Assembly: GCF_019279795.1 (NCBI RefSeq)
Contig: NC_056749.1
Span: forward strand, 581,312,415 to 581,376,414
Length of the DNA: 64,000 bases
Direction: 5' to 3'
Source: Protopterus annectens
Lineage: Eukaryota; Chordata; Ceratodontiformes; Protopteridae
Positions within the stretch are counted from its first letter, which is position 1, and the number at the start of each line of letters is the position of its first letter. A program made the position numbers and the translations under genes. The notes below the pieces were generated by a model. It worked only from the letters and a program-made list of their open reading frames with translations. It did no database searches and had not been told where the DNA came from. Positions 1-10,650 of the stretch are shown here, one piece after another.

Positions 1-671
1 TGAGTGTGGGTATTCTGGGCTACTAGTAACATGTACAAAGTGCCATTCTTTTGCAAATTTCTGAAACTAACTGGTAAATTGGGTACTATTGTCAAAAATA
101 ACTTTGTGTGGACTACCATGGACCGAGAAATTACATTTCAACTTGGTGATAACAGCAGTGGATGTTAGGTCAGGTAGTAAATTGATCTCAAACCAGTTAA
201 AATAAAAGTCTACCAACACTAAGTAATGCTGATTGTTCATCTCTACTGTTGACCATGGTAGTTCAGGAACTTGACTTAACTGAAGTGGTTCTTTTTGCAA
301 ATGTGGTTTAGTACTATTGCATACTGAACAAGAAGAAAGGTAGTTTATCAATGTATTTTGCTAAAGAAGGCCAAAATACTAGTCCCCTTGCCCTTCTTTT
401 GGTAGATTCGGAACCTGGGTGACCAGGATGCAAAATCTGGATGTATTCACATTGTAAGGAAGCAGGAACAACAATTTTAGGACCTTTGAAAATAATACCA
501 TCTTTCATCAACTCTGTATGGAAAGTAAGGTTGTATTTCTGGTGGTACACAGGATTGCTTTGACGGCCATCCTGCCTTAATGTAGTGGTTGAGCTTTTGC
601 AAAACTGTATCAGTCTTTGTATGATCTCTCAGCTCATCAAGTCTTGTAGTAGAAGAATTATGCACTTCCAT
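1..671 (-). pseudogene. Gypsy integrase remnant
   Basis: Three overlapping-frame fragments together show an integrase, the enzyme that inserts element cDNA into the host genome. The piece at 314-550 holds the N-terminal zinc-binding HHCC region, seen as HPGHPGSESTKRRARGL. The piece at 67-351 starts with the CSVCNSTKP cysteines and continues into the catalytic core, with LVLVDFYFNWFE and then FDNSTQFTS in the place of the second catalytic Asp. The piece at 477-671 is the linker from RNase H. At least two frameshifts separate them. The C-terminal part of the core, with the last catalytic Glu, is off the window. Confidence 0.85.
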
Positions 672-689
672 GACATCAAAGTCAAAATT

Positions 690-1120
690 CTCTCTATTAA
701 GCTGTTCTATTGTATTTCTGGGTGATCAGGATAAGGTATCAGCCAGATAGAGAAGTCTGCATTTTGTATAGACCATTTTGAAGTTGTACTTTTGCAATCT
801 GAGCATCATTCTTTGTAATCTCGCTGGACCTGAATGTATAGGCTTATTTAAAATAGTGACTAGAGTTTCAGTCTGAATAGCTCAACCATAAATATAATCA
901 TGAAACTTCGAACATGCAAATACTATTGCCAAAAGTTCTTTCTCCATTTAAGCATACTGCATTTCAGTTTTGGTAAGAGTTCTAGGTGCATAGGCTGCTG
1001 GTCTGTCTTCTTGAAGAATAACTGAACTAAGACCAAATTTTTGAAGCATCACAGGAAAGAGTTTCTGGTTTATTGACATCATAGTATCTTTTTGTAGGTG
1101 GGGTGGCAATTTTCTGCTTA
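690..1120 (-). pseudogene. Gypsy RNase H remnant
   Basis: Minus-strand translation between RT and integrase gives fragments such as LLAIVFACSKFHDYIYG, typical of the Gypsy RNase H domain that removes the RNA template during reverse transcription. Preceding text resembles the usual RPAAYAPRTLT segment. The frame is interrupted by stops and no long ORF survives. The assignment rests on these motifs and on position between RT and integrase. Confidence 0.7.
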
Positions 1121-1388
1121 AAGGTCTTCAAATGCTCTCTGGTGCTGTTCCCACCCAGGCCATGTAACATATTTGCATGTCAGTTCCCTCAAAGGTGCTG
1201 TCAACTCACTGAAGTCTGGTATAACTTGCCTAAATAGATGGCCATACCAAGAAAATGTTGTAGAGCTTGAACATTATCCGGTGCTGGAATCTCTAGAATG
1301 GCTGCTTGCTTGGACAGGTCTGATCGCAAGCCAGTGCTAGTAAATATATGACCTACATATGTAACTTCTGGTAGTTTGAATTTGCACT

Positions 1389-1988
1389 TCAGAGGATTGA
1401 GATTAATTTCACTTCACGTGCTCTGTCTAGAACTTTCTTAAAGTTTATGTCACATTCTGCTTCACCATTGCCTCCAACCAATAAATCATCTACTATTATA
1501 GCACATGGATAACCAAAAAAAATTTGCTCCATTGCACACTGAAAGACTTCACTTGCAGAATTTATTCCAAATGGCATCCTGAATAATCTATATCTTCTAA
1601 ATGGGGTACTCAAAGTAATCAGTAGTGAAGATTTGCAATCAAGCATTACTTGCCAAAATGAACTTTTTGCATCCAAGACAGAAAAAAAAAACAGTGGCAT
1701 TTGGTATTAGGGCTGCAACTTACTTGACTGTAGACATAGGATGATGCGGTCTCTTTAATGCTTTGTTCAAATCTCTTGGTCAATGCATATTCTGATTTTG
1801 TCTGAGCCTTTTTTGTGGGCTGCTACCATGGATAACACCCATTCAGTAGGTTCTGTAACTGGACAAATTACACCTTGTTGCACAATTCTATCCAACTGAG
1901 CTTTGACTTTGTTCTGCACAGCTATTGTAATTTTTCTTGCTGATCTGGCCAATTGACTTATCTCTGGGTCTAACGTCATACAATACAC
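1389..1988 (-). pseudogene. Gypsy reverse transcriptase remnant
   Basis: Two adjoining minus-strand ORFs cover the palm and fingers. The N-terminal piece (1,767-1,988) contains RIVQQGVICPVTEPTEWV, the usual Gypsy RT start. The next piece (1,389-1,700) has VLDAKSSFWQVMLD, the FRMPFGINSASEVFQ block and VDDLLVGG, where the catalytic YxDD box reads IVDD. A frameshift near 1,700-1,770, next to a run of nine A residues, separates the two. The order fits the protease upstream and RNase H downstream. Confidence 0.9.
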
Positions 1989-2003
1989 AACTGGAAGTTT
2001 GCC

Positions 2004-2396
2004 TTATTTGTCATCGAAAACATCAGTATACTCTGAGAAAATAGCTTCAGTAAAACTGGAACTAGGATATGTGCTTATAGTATGAACTTCTTTGGTAAAG
2101 GAAAGCAGATTCATTCTCAAACCATCTCTGAGACCCAATAATGACTGCACAGGTCTTTGGACTACATAGAATAGTAAGCTGTAGCAGTTTCTAGTCACAT
2201 AACATGAAAGCACTACTGAGCGTTTGTTTTGAATTTCTTCACCTCCATAAGCAACAAGTTTTGCACAGCTGGCCACATTAAGTTGCTCACCAGCTCTCAC
2301 CTTAGCAAATGTGTCTGCTGACATAATATTACACTTTGAACCAGTATCTACTTTCAGCTCAGTGGATTTACCATTGATCTGGACAGTATAAAACAC
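2004..2396 (-). pseudogene. Gypsy aspartic protease remnant
   Basis: A 130-residue open frame holds the retropepsin active-site motif VDTGSKCNIM near its start, followed by a flap-like region and LLGLRDGLRMNLL. This enzyme cleaves the element polyprotein. It lies between gag and RT, as in Gypsy elements. The frame is open over this stretch but the neighbouring domains are in other frames, so it is not functional as a polyprotein. Confidence 0.85.
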
Positions 2397-2582
2397 TATT
2401 TTTTGCTAACAAATTTACTGCATCAATCTTTTCACCAGTTACTGATACGCCATCTACACAGAAAATAGGGTTGCAGCTCTCTATATGATCAACTTGCTTT
2501 TTAAGTGACCCTTCTTTATAACTGTATGAGGTTTACTTGATTTGCAAAACTTTTGAAAATGGTTCAATTTTTTACACTTGTG

Positions 2583-3260
2583 TTAATGCTGACCAAATGT
2601 TAAGCACTTCTCTTTTACAGACTCATGATTAGTACCACAGTTGCGACAGTTAACAACAAAGCTTAATTTGGGTTTTGCTGACTCACCCTTGTACTGCAAT
2701 GAGCATGTCCTTCTCACTGAACTTGCTGGAAAACTACAGGTTTTTCCTACCACACTCGCAGGGGTTACAGCTGCCATGTACTTAGGCCTGCTTCTGCTAG
2801 CCACAAGTTGCATGCTGCCTACATTTGATCTGGCACCTGCTGAAACCATGCTGTTATCACTTGCAATCATACTTGTGTGCTTTTCTGTAACTACACAGAT
2901 TTGGCAAAGCTCAATAGCTTTGCTCAGCATTAAATCACCATCACAAAGCAAAATCTTTCTCACTACAGCACTATTAACACCACACACAAGCCTGTACTTT
3001 ATCAACTCTTTTAAATCACCAGACCTACACATTTGTGCTTTCTCAGGTCAGTAATATAAGCTGCAAAAGTTTCTCCTGGCCTTTGATCTCATGCGTAAAA
3101 CAAATGCCTCTCTAATGTAACATTTATCTGGAGGGTTGCATATTTCCCTGAATTTGCATTTCAAACACTTAGGGTCTTCCCTTGATTTAGCCTGTACAAC
3201 AATATGATGTCTTTCTCTTCTCCTTCATATATTGCTGGTGCATACACAAATGAACGCTCT
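2583..3260 (-). pseudogene. Gypsy gag remnant with zinc knuckle
   Basis: The open part (2,583-3,032) contains SGDLKELIKYRLVCGVNS and later CRNCGTNHESVKEKC, a zinc-knuckle-like motif, followed by H and further residues. Upstream, in other frames, pieces such as NVTLERHLFYA and GETFAAYITDLRKH match the retrotransposon gag (capsid) core. Gag forms the element particle and binds its RNA. An in-frame start is not visible and frameshifts split the capsid part. Confidence 0.8.
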
Positions 3261-3289
3261 CTTTCAATGGCCTCTGACCCAGCTAGGTT

Positions 3290-4790
3290 TAGCAAAATGA
3301 ATGCCCTGGTGCATGCATCTTTGTCAAACTAAGCTGCTTGCATAAAAATATACTTTTGCTCAAATATTCTCCAATTCTCTGCAATATTCTAATCAAACAC
3401 AAGTAGACTTGGTCTGCGAAAATCCTCTGCCATATTAACACATACCTGTGAAAGCTTTTGCAAGTATGCATGAACACACACACATACATATGCCAGAAAT
3501 GTATGCTAGTATTTGTATTAATGCCCAGTAGCACAAGCCTCTGAATAACTGAACATTATGAAATAAGTCTCCTGGGCACAAGAATACTCTTGAAATCAAT
3601 GTACTGTAAGAAATCGCCTCTTATCAGTGTAAGAAAAATTACAAAATAACTGCACTGTGGGAATAAACTGGACAGAAAATGCTCAGATTTTTTTCTTCCG
3701 GCTTTTCCTAGTTAGGGGTCACCACAGCAGAACTCCGGTCCGTTAATGATAGGCAGTAGATTTTTATGGTGTCGAGGTGCCAGCTCGACACCCAACCTTC
3801 AACAAAGGCACGCCCACTGACGCATGTCTTTTGAATGCCACTCAACTGCAGGGAGGACAGGCAGACTCCACATAGAAGGCGCTCCAGCAGAGAATCAAAC
3901 AGGAGAACCTCTTGCTGTGAGGCAACAATGCTACCGCTGCACCACTACGGCTATTATGATGCTCAGAGTAAAAAACATTATGAAGTAACTGCACTTTGCA
4001 AATAAAAAAACAGTATACAGCACACTGAAACATTTCCCAAAATGACTGCACTTTGCTAAATAACTCTGTACAGTGCAAGTAATACTCTGTAGCGGTGGCA
4101 CTCTGAACAGACACACCCAGCACAAGAAACATTTTGAAATGGTTATATTTTGACTGCACTTTATGAAATAACTGCACTTTGCACACAAACTCTTCGGAAT
4201 AAATGCACAGTAATAAACACACACTGTAAGCACTTTTACACACTTTGAGATACTTTGAATAATTTTGGTTATGTCCTGAAATGCTTTGATCAAAGCAGAA
4301 CAGTAGTTTATGTCAAAACACAGTATCTTGCCAAAAAACCTGCAGCCGCCTTGCTTTATTTATGCTTAATGTGCCCTTTTTGCCTTTTATTATATTTGTT
4401 CTGTTTATTTAATCTTTTTCCATGCCCATTATAACTTTTCATGTGCGCATTTTACTCTAGATATGCTAGTTTTATTTTAAACATGCTCATTTTGCAATTC
4501 CGAGGTAATTCCAAACCTCATATGTGCTTTTCTGGTAATCATTTTATCAAATATCTTAATTCAAACATTTTGTTTAATTAGTCAATAATTTGTGCCTCTC
4601 GTTTGCTTAATAATGCATTCTGTACCCTTGTAATGCTCGGTTTTATCTTTTTAATAAACAAATAATTTGTGCAAGTTTTCATTATGTTTAGTTCATTTCT
4701 GGCCCTTTTTTATACTCTTTTCACCTAGTTGACATTCACTTTTAACTCTACACGTCATAGTTCTGAAAAGCAGTCTCTGGAATTCCAGTT
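3290..4790. other. Gypsy leader region, no coding motif recognised
   Basis: This stretch between gag and the 5' LTR shows no protein domain I recognise. It contains the SINE at 3,693-3,952. The motif actgcactttg recurs near 3,984, 4,049 and 4,175, which suggests old local duplications. The part at 4,300-4,780 is AT-rich and looks like untranslated leader. Confidence 0.4.
3693..3952 (-). mobile_element. tRNA-derived SINE, V-SINE-like, copy 1
   Basis: Read on the minus strand the element has a tRNA-like head (gtggtgcagcggtagcattg) with a B-box-like gattctc, then a body and the 3' core ccgga...gtggcgacccctaac...aagccggaag (short pieces). The same sequence occurs at 24,570 and 43,012. It is flanked by a direct repeat atgctcaga at 3,679-3,687 and 3,959-3,967, a target-site duplication. 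The 3' core resembles the conserved domain of V-SINEs such as those of zebrafish and lungfish. That similarity is from memory, not from an alignment. Confidence 0.8.
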
Positions 4791-4799
4791 CCGACACAA

Positions 4800-5061
4800 T
4801 GTCACTTGTCTGGTCAGGATAAAACAGGCACACATCTATGGGTTCTGTTCAAGCAGCTTTATTATGTACAAACACATCAGGATTGGGGCTTTATAACTTT
4901 AACTTAGATAAACTTGTAAACAAATTAGCTATCACACTTATACATGCTCACTCTCTGGCTACAGTCTCAAAATGGCACTGAAAGCTAGCACAAGCATGCT
5001 ATTTATATGCAATTGTTGTCCTTGAAATAAGTCTTAAAGGTACAACACACACTATTCTACA
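4800..5061 (-). repeat. Putative Gypsy 5' LTR
   Basis: On the minus strand the segment begins TGTAGAATAG and ends GACAAGTGACA, so it has TG...CA ends. It carries a TATA-like box, gcatataaatag, near 4,995-5,006 and a polyadenylation signal aataaag near 4,858-4,864. A primer-binding-like stretch, tgtgtcggaactgg, follows the LTR end at about 4,797. Promoter, poly(A) signal and position upstream of gag all support an LTR. There is no second LTR in the window to confirm the edges. Confidence 0.6.
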
Positions 5062-5160
5062 ACATATATGCAGTTTCCACTAAAAAAATGAGAAACTTAT
5101 TTAAAACATCCTAAGTGTATATAGGTGCTTGTTCAAATCTATTTTTAGTGTGCAAGTTCC

Positions 5161-5460
5161 ATGGTAAAGGAGACATTGAAGACTAGTTGGATTGGAAAGG
5201 GTATTGCTGGCAACTGAAATGTGATACATATAATCTGACAGGATGTGATGAGGTAGAGAAGTTTAAAGTTCAGTTAAAAAGAGACGTGCATTTATACATG
5301 TTCATCACGTGGCATCTCTGTGTCAGGTGTTTATGCTTTGATCTGAGACTTTTGTCTTTTCAAAGTGTGCTTTTGTGTATAAGCTATATGTAAGCTTCAC
5401 AGTCTGATGAAAATATTACTAAAATGCTTACTGTGACTTTTGTTTTTAAAGGCATGTTAA
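5161..5460 (+). repeat. Unclassified dispersed repeat, copy 1
   Basis: This 300-bp segment is clearly related to 20,825-21,130. Shared blocks include gagacattgaagact, tctctgtgtcagg, aagcttcacagtctg and actgtgacttttgttt. I do not recognise the family and see no coding motif, target-site duplication or terminal repeat. It could be the 3' part of a LINE or a solo LTR. Confidence 0.55.
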
Positions 5461-6809
5461 AACATGTGGAAACATGGAACTGCTTCTCTTCTTGGAAGCT
5501 GTATTGAAGAGCATTTCATAGACTCAGTTAACACTAAACTTAAGGACTACCTTGAGACCATTTAAGTGGTTGGGTGGCAGCATTAAATGTCAATCTATTT
5601 GGAACATTTTCCTGATCGTAAGTGTCTTTGGTTAAATACTAAGTAAAAGTAACACACAACCTCTAGATTCACCACACTTTTTGTAACCTTCCTTTTGTGT
5701 TTGTATGTTTTTCAAAGTATCAAGTTTCAATGCCTTCTTACAAGTTTAATAATCACCAAGTTGCCATCTGATAAATACCCTGAAAGTTTTATGATGCAGG
5801 TGAGACATTTGAATCTGAAGACTGTTAAAGCAAATATGGAACTGTTGACTGCCTTTAACAAAAATTAAAATACAATTGACCCAGATAAAAATACGTGATC
5901 TGTATATAAATCTTAAATCTACAACTTCAACTGTGAATTTCGATGTTAAATTACAATGTATACATGATGCAGTTGTCAAAGAAAATGTAAATTAGTGCCA
6001 AAGAAAGTGGAAAAGTATAAGAGATGGCAAAGTGTATGAAACCAGCAACTAATTTTGTATACAAGCAATAACCTACTAGAAACATTTAGAGAGAAGAGGA
6101 AACATCATAAACACCAGGCATACATTTTGGTTTTTTTGCCGTCACCTGGTCAGAAACCTTTCAGATGCTCCCCAAGGCTATCAGAGCAGAGAAACCAGAA
6201 CCAACAACATCCATAGTTCTAACATTCAAAATTTCCACAAAGGCTGAAAACCAACTGGCCAATGAATCTCAAAGAGCAGAACATGAGGGAACTAACCAAA
6301 ATATGGAGGCATTTCAGGCAAGAAGATGAGAGAGATCATGGGAAGAACTAAATGGACAGCCAATCAAGCTTCAATGCCAACCATAACTTAGAAAATATTG
6401 ACAGCAGCAAAAAGGCAACCACAGATCATTGTAGAACTGCAGGCATTGGACTTGCTGTTGGTAAGAGTGGAGAGTTTTAAAATACTTAAATTTATCAAAC
6501 TATGATCTTTACTCTGGAAAAGCTTTGCTGTCGGGCAAGAACTTTTCTTTTGTATGAGCAGTTAGAGCAAATACAGTAAATGCAATAAGCAGTTTAACAG
6601 AATATATTCACATATTGAACTGCCCTAAAAGTTATGCTCAATTCAAATGAAAACTGACAGGTCTCATTTAAGAAACAAAAAGTGTATATAATATACTACT
6701 TTTACTTGAATTAGTGACAGACAGGAGTTTTTGGTCACTGGATCACAATGATCCACTGTGAACATAGTTGTGTAGAATGTTTTTTACTGCTGGACAGGCA
6801 GATGGATGA
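5461..6809. other. No recognised feature
   Basis: AT-rich sequence with no ORF or domain I recognise and no obvious repeat shared with the rest of the window. The last part, about 6,720-6,809, may be the continuation of the LINE interrupted by the MITE at 6,819. Confidence 0.4.
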
Positions 6810-6818
6810 GGATAACTT

Positions 6819-7103
6819 GCGTCTATATCATATAACGTACGATGTAAATAGCGGATGTGCTGCTTCGTAGGAAAAAAAATACAACTTAATCACCCACCAC
6901 ACCTCCCCATCCTACTTAACTATACCAACTCTGAGATCGCACCATAGTGGAGGAAATGGCAAAGTCCCGAAGACGGCCCACCAAGTTTTTTCCTTGGGAA
7001 AAAATTCAATGTTCCGTGACTTTGCTATTTTGCCATTTTGACAGTATCGGATCGACTAAATAGCATTCGCTATTTAGTCCATTTGATAGTGTCATATAGA
7101 CCC
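6819..7103. mobile_element. MITE-like DNA transposon with TIRs, copy 1
   Basis: The element starts gcgtctatatc and ends with the inverted partner atatagaccc. Imperfect terminal inverted repeats extend about 45 bp and include aaatagcg near 6,849-6,856 and its complement near 7,062-7,069. Perfect 9-bp direct repeats ggataactt flank it at 6,810-6,818 and 7,104-7,112. A related copy is at 42,071-42,470. No transposase is encoded. A 9-bp duplication would fit Mutator-like transposons; an 8-bp reading would fit hAT. Confidence 0.7.
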
Positions 7104-7112
7104 GGATAACTT

Positions 7113-8440
7113 TATAGGTGGTAAGAAGCTGTGTACATGTTAGCTGATGAGGCAGTTCTAACCAACTTAGGCTTTTTAATCCTATACAGTGGTTTTAATG
7201 TTTGTGAAGCCTGGAGGTTAACAAGGATGAAAGCACCATAAAGAAGTGTGGGGAGGAAATAAGTAGTAGCAAGTGTAGTTTTAGTTGCGTCAGTGAGAAC
7301 GTTTTAGGCTCTGTAAAGCATCCCTAGTGTTTCATGAGTTTTTCTTATTTGATTTTGTATATGCAGGTTGCATATAAGCTTATTATCCACTATCACCCCT
7401 AATAATTTGCTATTAGATGTGACTTCAATAGTTGCATTTAGATGTGACTTCAATAGTTACATTATCAAGAGAGTGGACTTAAAATTTTGTTTTTTCATGA
7501 GAGAGGGATTTGGGTAGGGGGAGTAGTAGTTTGATCTTTTTTTGGGTTGAGCATGAGTTGCGAGTTACAAAGCCATGTTTCAGTCGCTGTTAAAAGCTTC
7601 CTGAGTAATTTTTTTTAGAGGTGTACCATGTTATCAGATATGCAAATGAGAGTGGAATCATCTGCATATTGTATTATGGTGGCCTGTTGTGTGGATGTAG
7701 AGAATGTTAGCGAAAATGTTAAAGAGGAGGGGACCAAGGACAGAGTCTTGTGATACACCAATGGTGACTGTGAGGTAGGGAGAGAGACTGGAGTGCCATT
7801 TTACTGACTGATACCTACTGGACAGGTAGTTTTTGAACTGCAGAAGGGTGGGCTGAGAGTAATGTGGACATTTGATGTAGAAGTTTGCTGTGACAAACTG
7901 TGTCAAAGGCTTTAGATAAGTCTAGAGATAAGGAATAGACCAGTTTGCCATTACCTCTAGCTTTAACGGTGTCTATATAAGTTAAAAGGGGATTGCTAGT
8001 ACTATCAGAAGGATGGAAGCCATGTTTATGCAGGAGATAGGAGTTCTTCCTGCTGGAAATGGTATTGTTTCTGAATACATTTTTCACATATTTTGGCAAA
8101 GGGAGAAGATTGCTATAGGTCTAAATTTATTAATATCTGTTGAATTTCCTCCTTTATGCAGAGTGCTCATGTGTGATTTTTTTCCAGACTGAAAAAACGT
8201 GGAATTCCTGGATTGACCTATTTATAAGTATTGAGATAGGATAGGCAATACTACTGGCTGCTATTTTTAGGTACTCGCTTGGAAGTTCATCAGCTGCAGA
8301 GCACAGTTTAAGTTTAAGAGTAGTTTTATATAGGATGTGGGCTCTGGTTTGATAGCAAAAGTATGTAGCGATATGTGGCTTTTGAGCAGAGTTGGGATTA
8401 GATGCCGAGGAATCCTTAGTTAGAGATGTTACTGTATCTG
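7113..8440 (-). pseudogene. LINE reverse transcriptase half (L2/CR1-like)
   Basis: Minus-strand fragments give a non-LTR RT. From N to C they include GGNSTDINKFRPIAIFSPFA, LSLDLSKAFDTVCHSKLL (7,815-8,099), VTIGVSQDSVLGPLLFNI (7,658-7,906), where the first residues stand for the usual GVPQGS block, and LLGVIVDNKLICNLHI with further C-terminal text down to about 7,115. Stops and frameshifts are frequent. The 5' side is cut by the DIRS element at about 8,449. The family resembles the LINE at 37.75-42.06 kb. Confidence 0.8.
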
Positions 8441-8448
8441 TAAAAAGT

Positions 8449-8940
8449 ACAGTTTTGTACCTACCATAAATGTAGATGTTCGAGTGTATACCCTGCTGCA
8501 GTCATCACACTTGGGTTATCCTGTCGTCAGGTGGTCCCGCAGTCAGCCTGAATTCCAAAGTCTTGGTCCGGCGTCGGTTGCTGCTGCTTCTTCCCTGACG
8601 TCGGTGTGCCAGGGGTATACAAGAGGCATCCAACGCCATTTTCTTCAGTTTTTCTTGCCCCAGATGTCAGGTGTCCCCCCAAAACATGGTCAGTAGATAG
8701 TACCAGTAATAAAAGTTTAGCACAAACAAAACATCCCTCCAGCTATAAGCAAATACACCACAAAGGTTGTATCAGATTTTAAGGTATTGAAAGGTTTTAG
8801 TTAGGACAGAGGGTATGGAGGGAGGGTAACCTGGACTGCAACAGGGTATACACCCGAACATCTACATTTATTGTAGGTACAAAACTGTGCTATGTTCATC
8901 GTGTTACCCCGCTGCAGTCATCTCACTTGGGTAGAATCCC
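8449..8940 (-). repeat. DIRS right terminal repeat and internal complementary region
   Basis: The 47 bp at 8,449-8,495 is the inverse of 8,842-8,888, with two mismatches by eye. A motif gctgcagtcatcacacttgg at 8,496 recurs in the same orientation at 8,911 as gctgcagtcatctcacttgg. An inverted partner lies near 14,428-14,480 at the other end of the element. A terminal repeat plus an internal copy complementary to the element ends is the arrangement known for DIRS elements, where it is thought to help form the circular intermediate. Confidence 0.65.
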
Positions 8941-8963
8941 AAAGCTAAGGATGGGAGGTGGAG

Positions 8964-10265
8964 TCAAACAGAGTTAGAGGAGGCTAGAAGGCCCTGCAAA
9001 ACTGCAGTGGCGAAGCCAGCTCTAGTCTTAGAGTAAAGTGGTAAGTGATAGTGTTTGGTGAAGGTGTGTACTGAACTCCAAGTTGCAGCTTCCAGAATAT
9101 CCTTGGTTGGCACCCCCCTGAGGAAGGCTGTAGATGTAGCTGCTGCCCTGGTAGAGTGGGGCCTTATGCTAGCAGGAACTGGTTTTCCATGGTGGGTGTA
9201 GCAAAAACGTGTGCAATGTCCTATCCGTTTGGAAATGGTCCGTTTTGAGATAGCCTTTCCTTGTGATGTTGTAGCATAGGATACAAAAAGCTGGTCAGAT
9301 TTTCTGAAAACCTTAGTTTTATCCAAGTAGTAACATAGCTGCCTGTGAATGTCCAAGGAATGCAGGAGTCTTTCTCCTTTGTTCTGTGGATTTGGAAAGA
9401 AGGTGGGTAAATGGATGGTTTGATTTAGAGCCACACTGGATATCACCTTAGGCATAAAGGAGGGGTTAGTTCATAGAGAAACTCTGTCTTGATGAAAAAT
9501 AAGGAAAGGCTTTACTGTCATTAGTGCCTGAAGCTCTGAGACTCTTCTGGCTGAAGTAATTGCTAGCAGCAGGGCAGTCTTCCATGATATAAACTTTAAG
9601 TCAGCTGAGAAAGCTGGCTCAAAAGGAGGTAGCGTAAGTTTTTCCAGAACAAAATTGAGGTCCCAAGTAGGTGTTGGTGCTCTCCTGGGAGGCCTAATGT
9701 TTTTGGCCCCTCTGAGAAACTGCCTTAGAAGTGGATGTGAAAATAAGGGAGGATCCATGTTGTAGTGAGCTGAAATAGCTGAGGCGTGGATTTTAATAGA
9801 TGAAAAAGAAAGCCCTTTGTGTAACATCTCAGTTAAATATTGTAGAATCTGAGGTATGTCCGGCTGAAGGGTATTTTGGCCTTTAGCTTGGTTCCAGGTG
9901 CAAAACCTTTTCCATTTGTCTGAGTAGGCTTTCCTGGTGCTGGGCATCATGGCCTCCAGAATAACATCCATAACAGCTTGTGAAAGAGGAGCTGGCTGGT
10001 TGCTTAGGTGATTTGCCATGCAGCCAAGTTTAAGGTTTTGAGCTGGCTTTGTAGAATCTGACTGTCTTGCTGTGTGAACAGATGAGTAATTTGTGGTAAA
10101 ATCCATGGTGGGCCCTGGGCCATATTCCTTAATAGTGGGTACCAGTGCTGGCGTGGCCAGTCTGGGGCAATGAGTAGCATTCGGGGTCTCTCCATCCTGA
10201 CTTTCAGCAGCACCTTTGTGAGAAGGGGCAATGGAGGGAAGGCATATACTGTCCGCATTTTCCAA
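8964..10265 (-). pseudogene. DIRS tyrosine recombinase remnant
   Basis: Two frames (9,471-10,265, then 8,964-9,455) make up a tyrosine recombinase. The N-terminal DNA-binding part is MPSTRKAYSDKWKRFCTWNQ. The catalytic part shows TSARRVSELQAL with the first Arg, then RPHSTRAAATSTAFLRG with the H-x-x-R, and AATWSSVHTFTKHY with the conserved Trp and possible nucleophile Tyr. The enzyme would integrate circular element DNA. One frameshift near 9,460 separates the halves. It is in good condition compared with most relics here. Confidence 0.9.
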
Positions 10266-10650
10266 CTGAATGAGAGTGCGTCACTTTCCAAGCTTGATGG
10301 TGAAAAGTCCTTGTGCAAAATTTTGTTAGCTGATAGTTTTGGGGGCTGGCAAACAGGTCTATGTCTGGGTGCCCCCATTTTTGAGTTATCATTGCAAATA
10401 CTTGTGGATCCAGTTTTCACTCGTGGGGATCCATAGTGTTTCTGCTTAGGTCGTCTGCCAATGTGTTCTTTTCTCCTGGCAGGAATTGAGCCTGTAATTG
10501 AACTTGGTAAACCAGTGCTGTGTTCCACAAGGTCATTGCTTGCCTGCATAGAGGGTAGGAGTGTGTACCCCCTTGTTTGTTTATGTACCACACCCTCAGA
10601 AAAAATGGTGTCTATGAGGAATCAAAAACCTATCACCCAGAGTCAGCTGA
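10004..10650 (-). pseudogene. DIRS RNase H / linker remnant (3' member of duplicated pair)
   Basis: Frames here contain the RNase H C-terminal signature WGHPDIDLFASPQNYQL (10,204-10,392) and the DIRS linker LLIAPDWPRQHWYPLL (10,004-10,591). An upstream VVHKQTRGY-like piece corresponds to the Asp-containing start of the C-terminal RNase H segment. The piece begins abruptly near 10.62-10.65 kb, where the other member of the pair ends. Confidence 0.75.

Larger units (their letters stand above)
1..5061 (-). mobile_element. Ty3/Gypsy LTR retrotransposon, decayed, 3' end outside window
   Basis: Read on the minus strand, gag, aspartic protease, reverse transcriptase, RNase H and integrase remnants follow one another from about 3.25 kb down to the window edge. 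That is the Ty3/Gypsy order, with integrase last. A probable 5' LTR lies at 4,800-5,061. The 3' LTR would lie left of position 1, so length and age by LTR comparison cannot be given. Stops and frameshifts break every domain, so the copy is dead. A SINE sits in the stretch between LTR and gag. The gag and protease resemble Gypsy families common in fish and amphibians; the exact family is not assigned. Confidence 0.85.

Noticed and set aside
2641..3054. 137-residue plus-strand frame rich in Leu, Ala and Thr
   Set aside because: It lies exactly opposite the gag remnant, which has recognisable capsid and zinc-knuckle text. It is a shadow frame.
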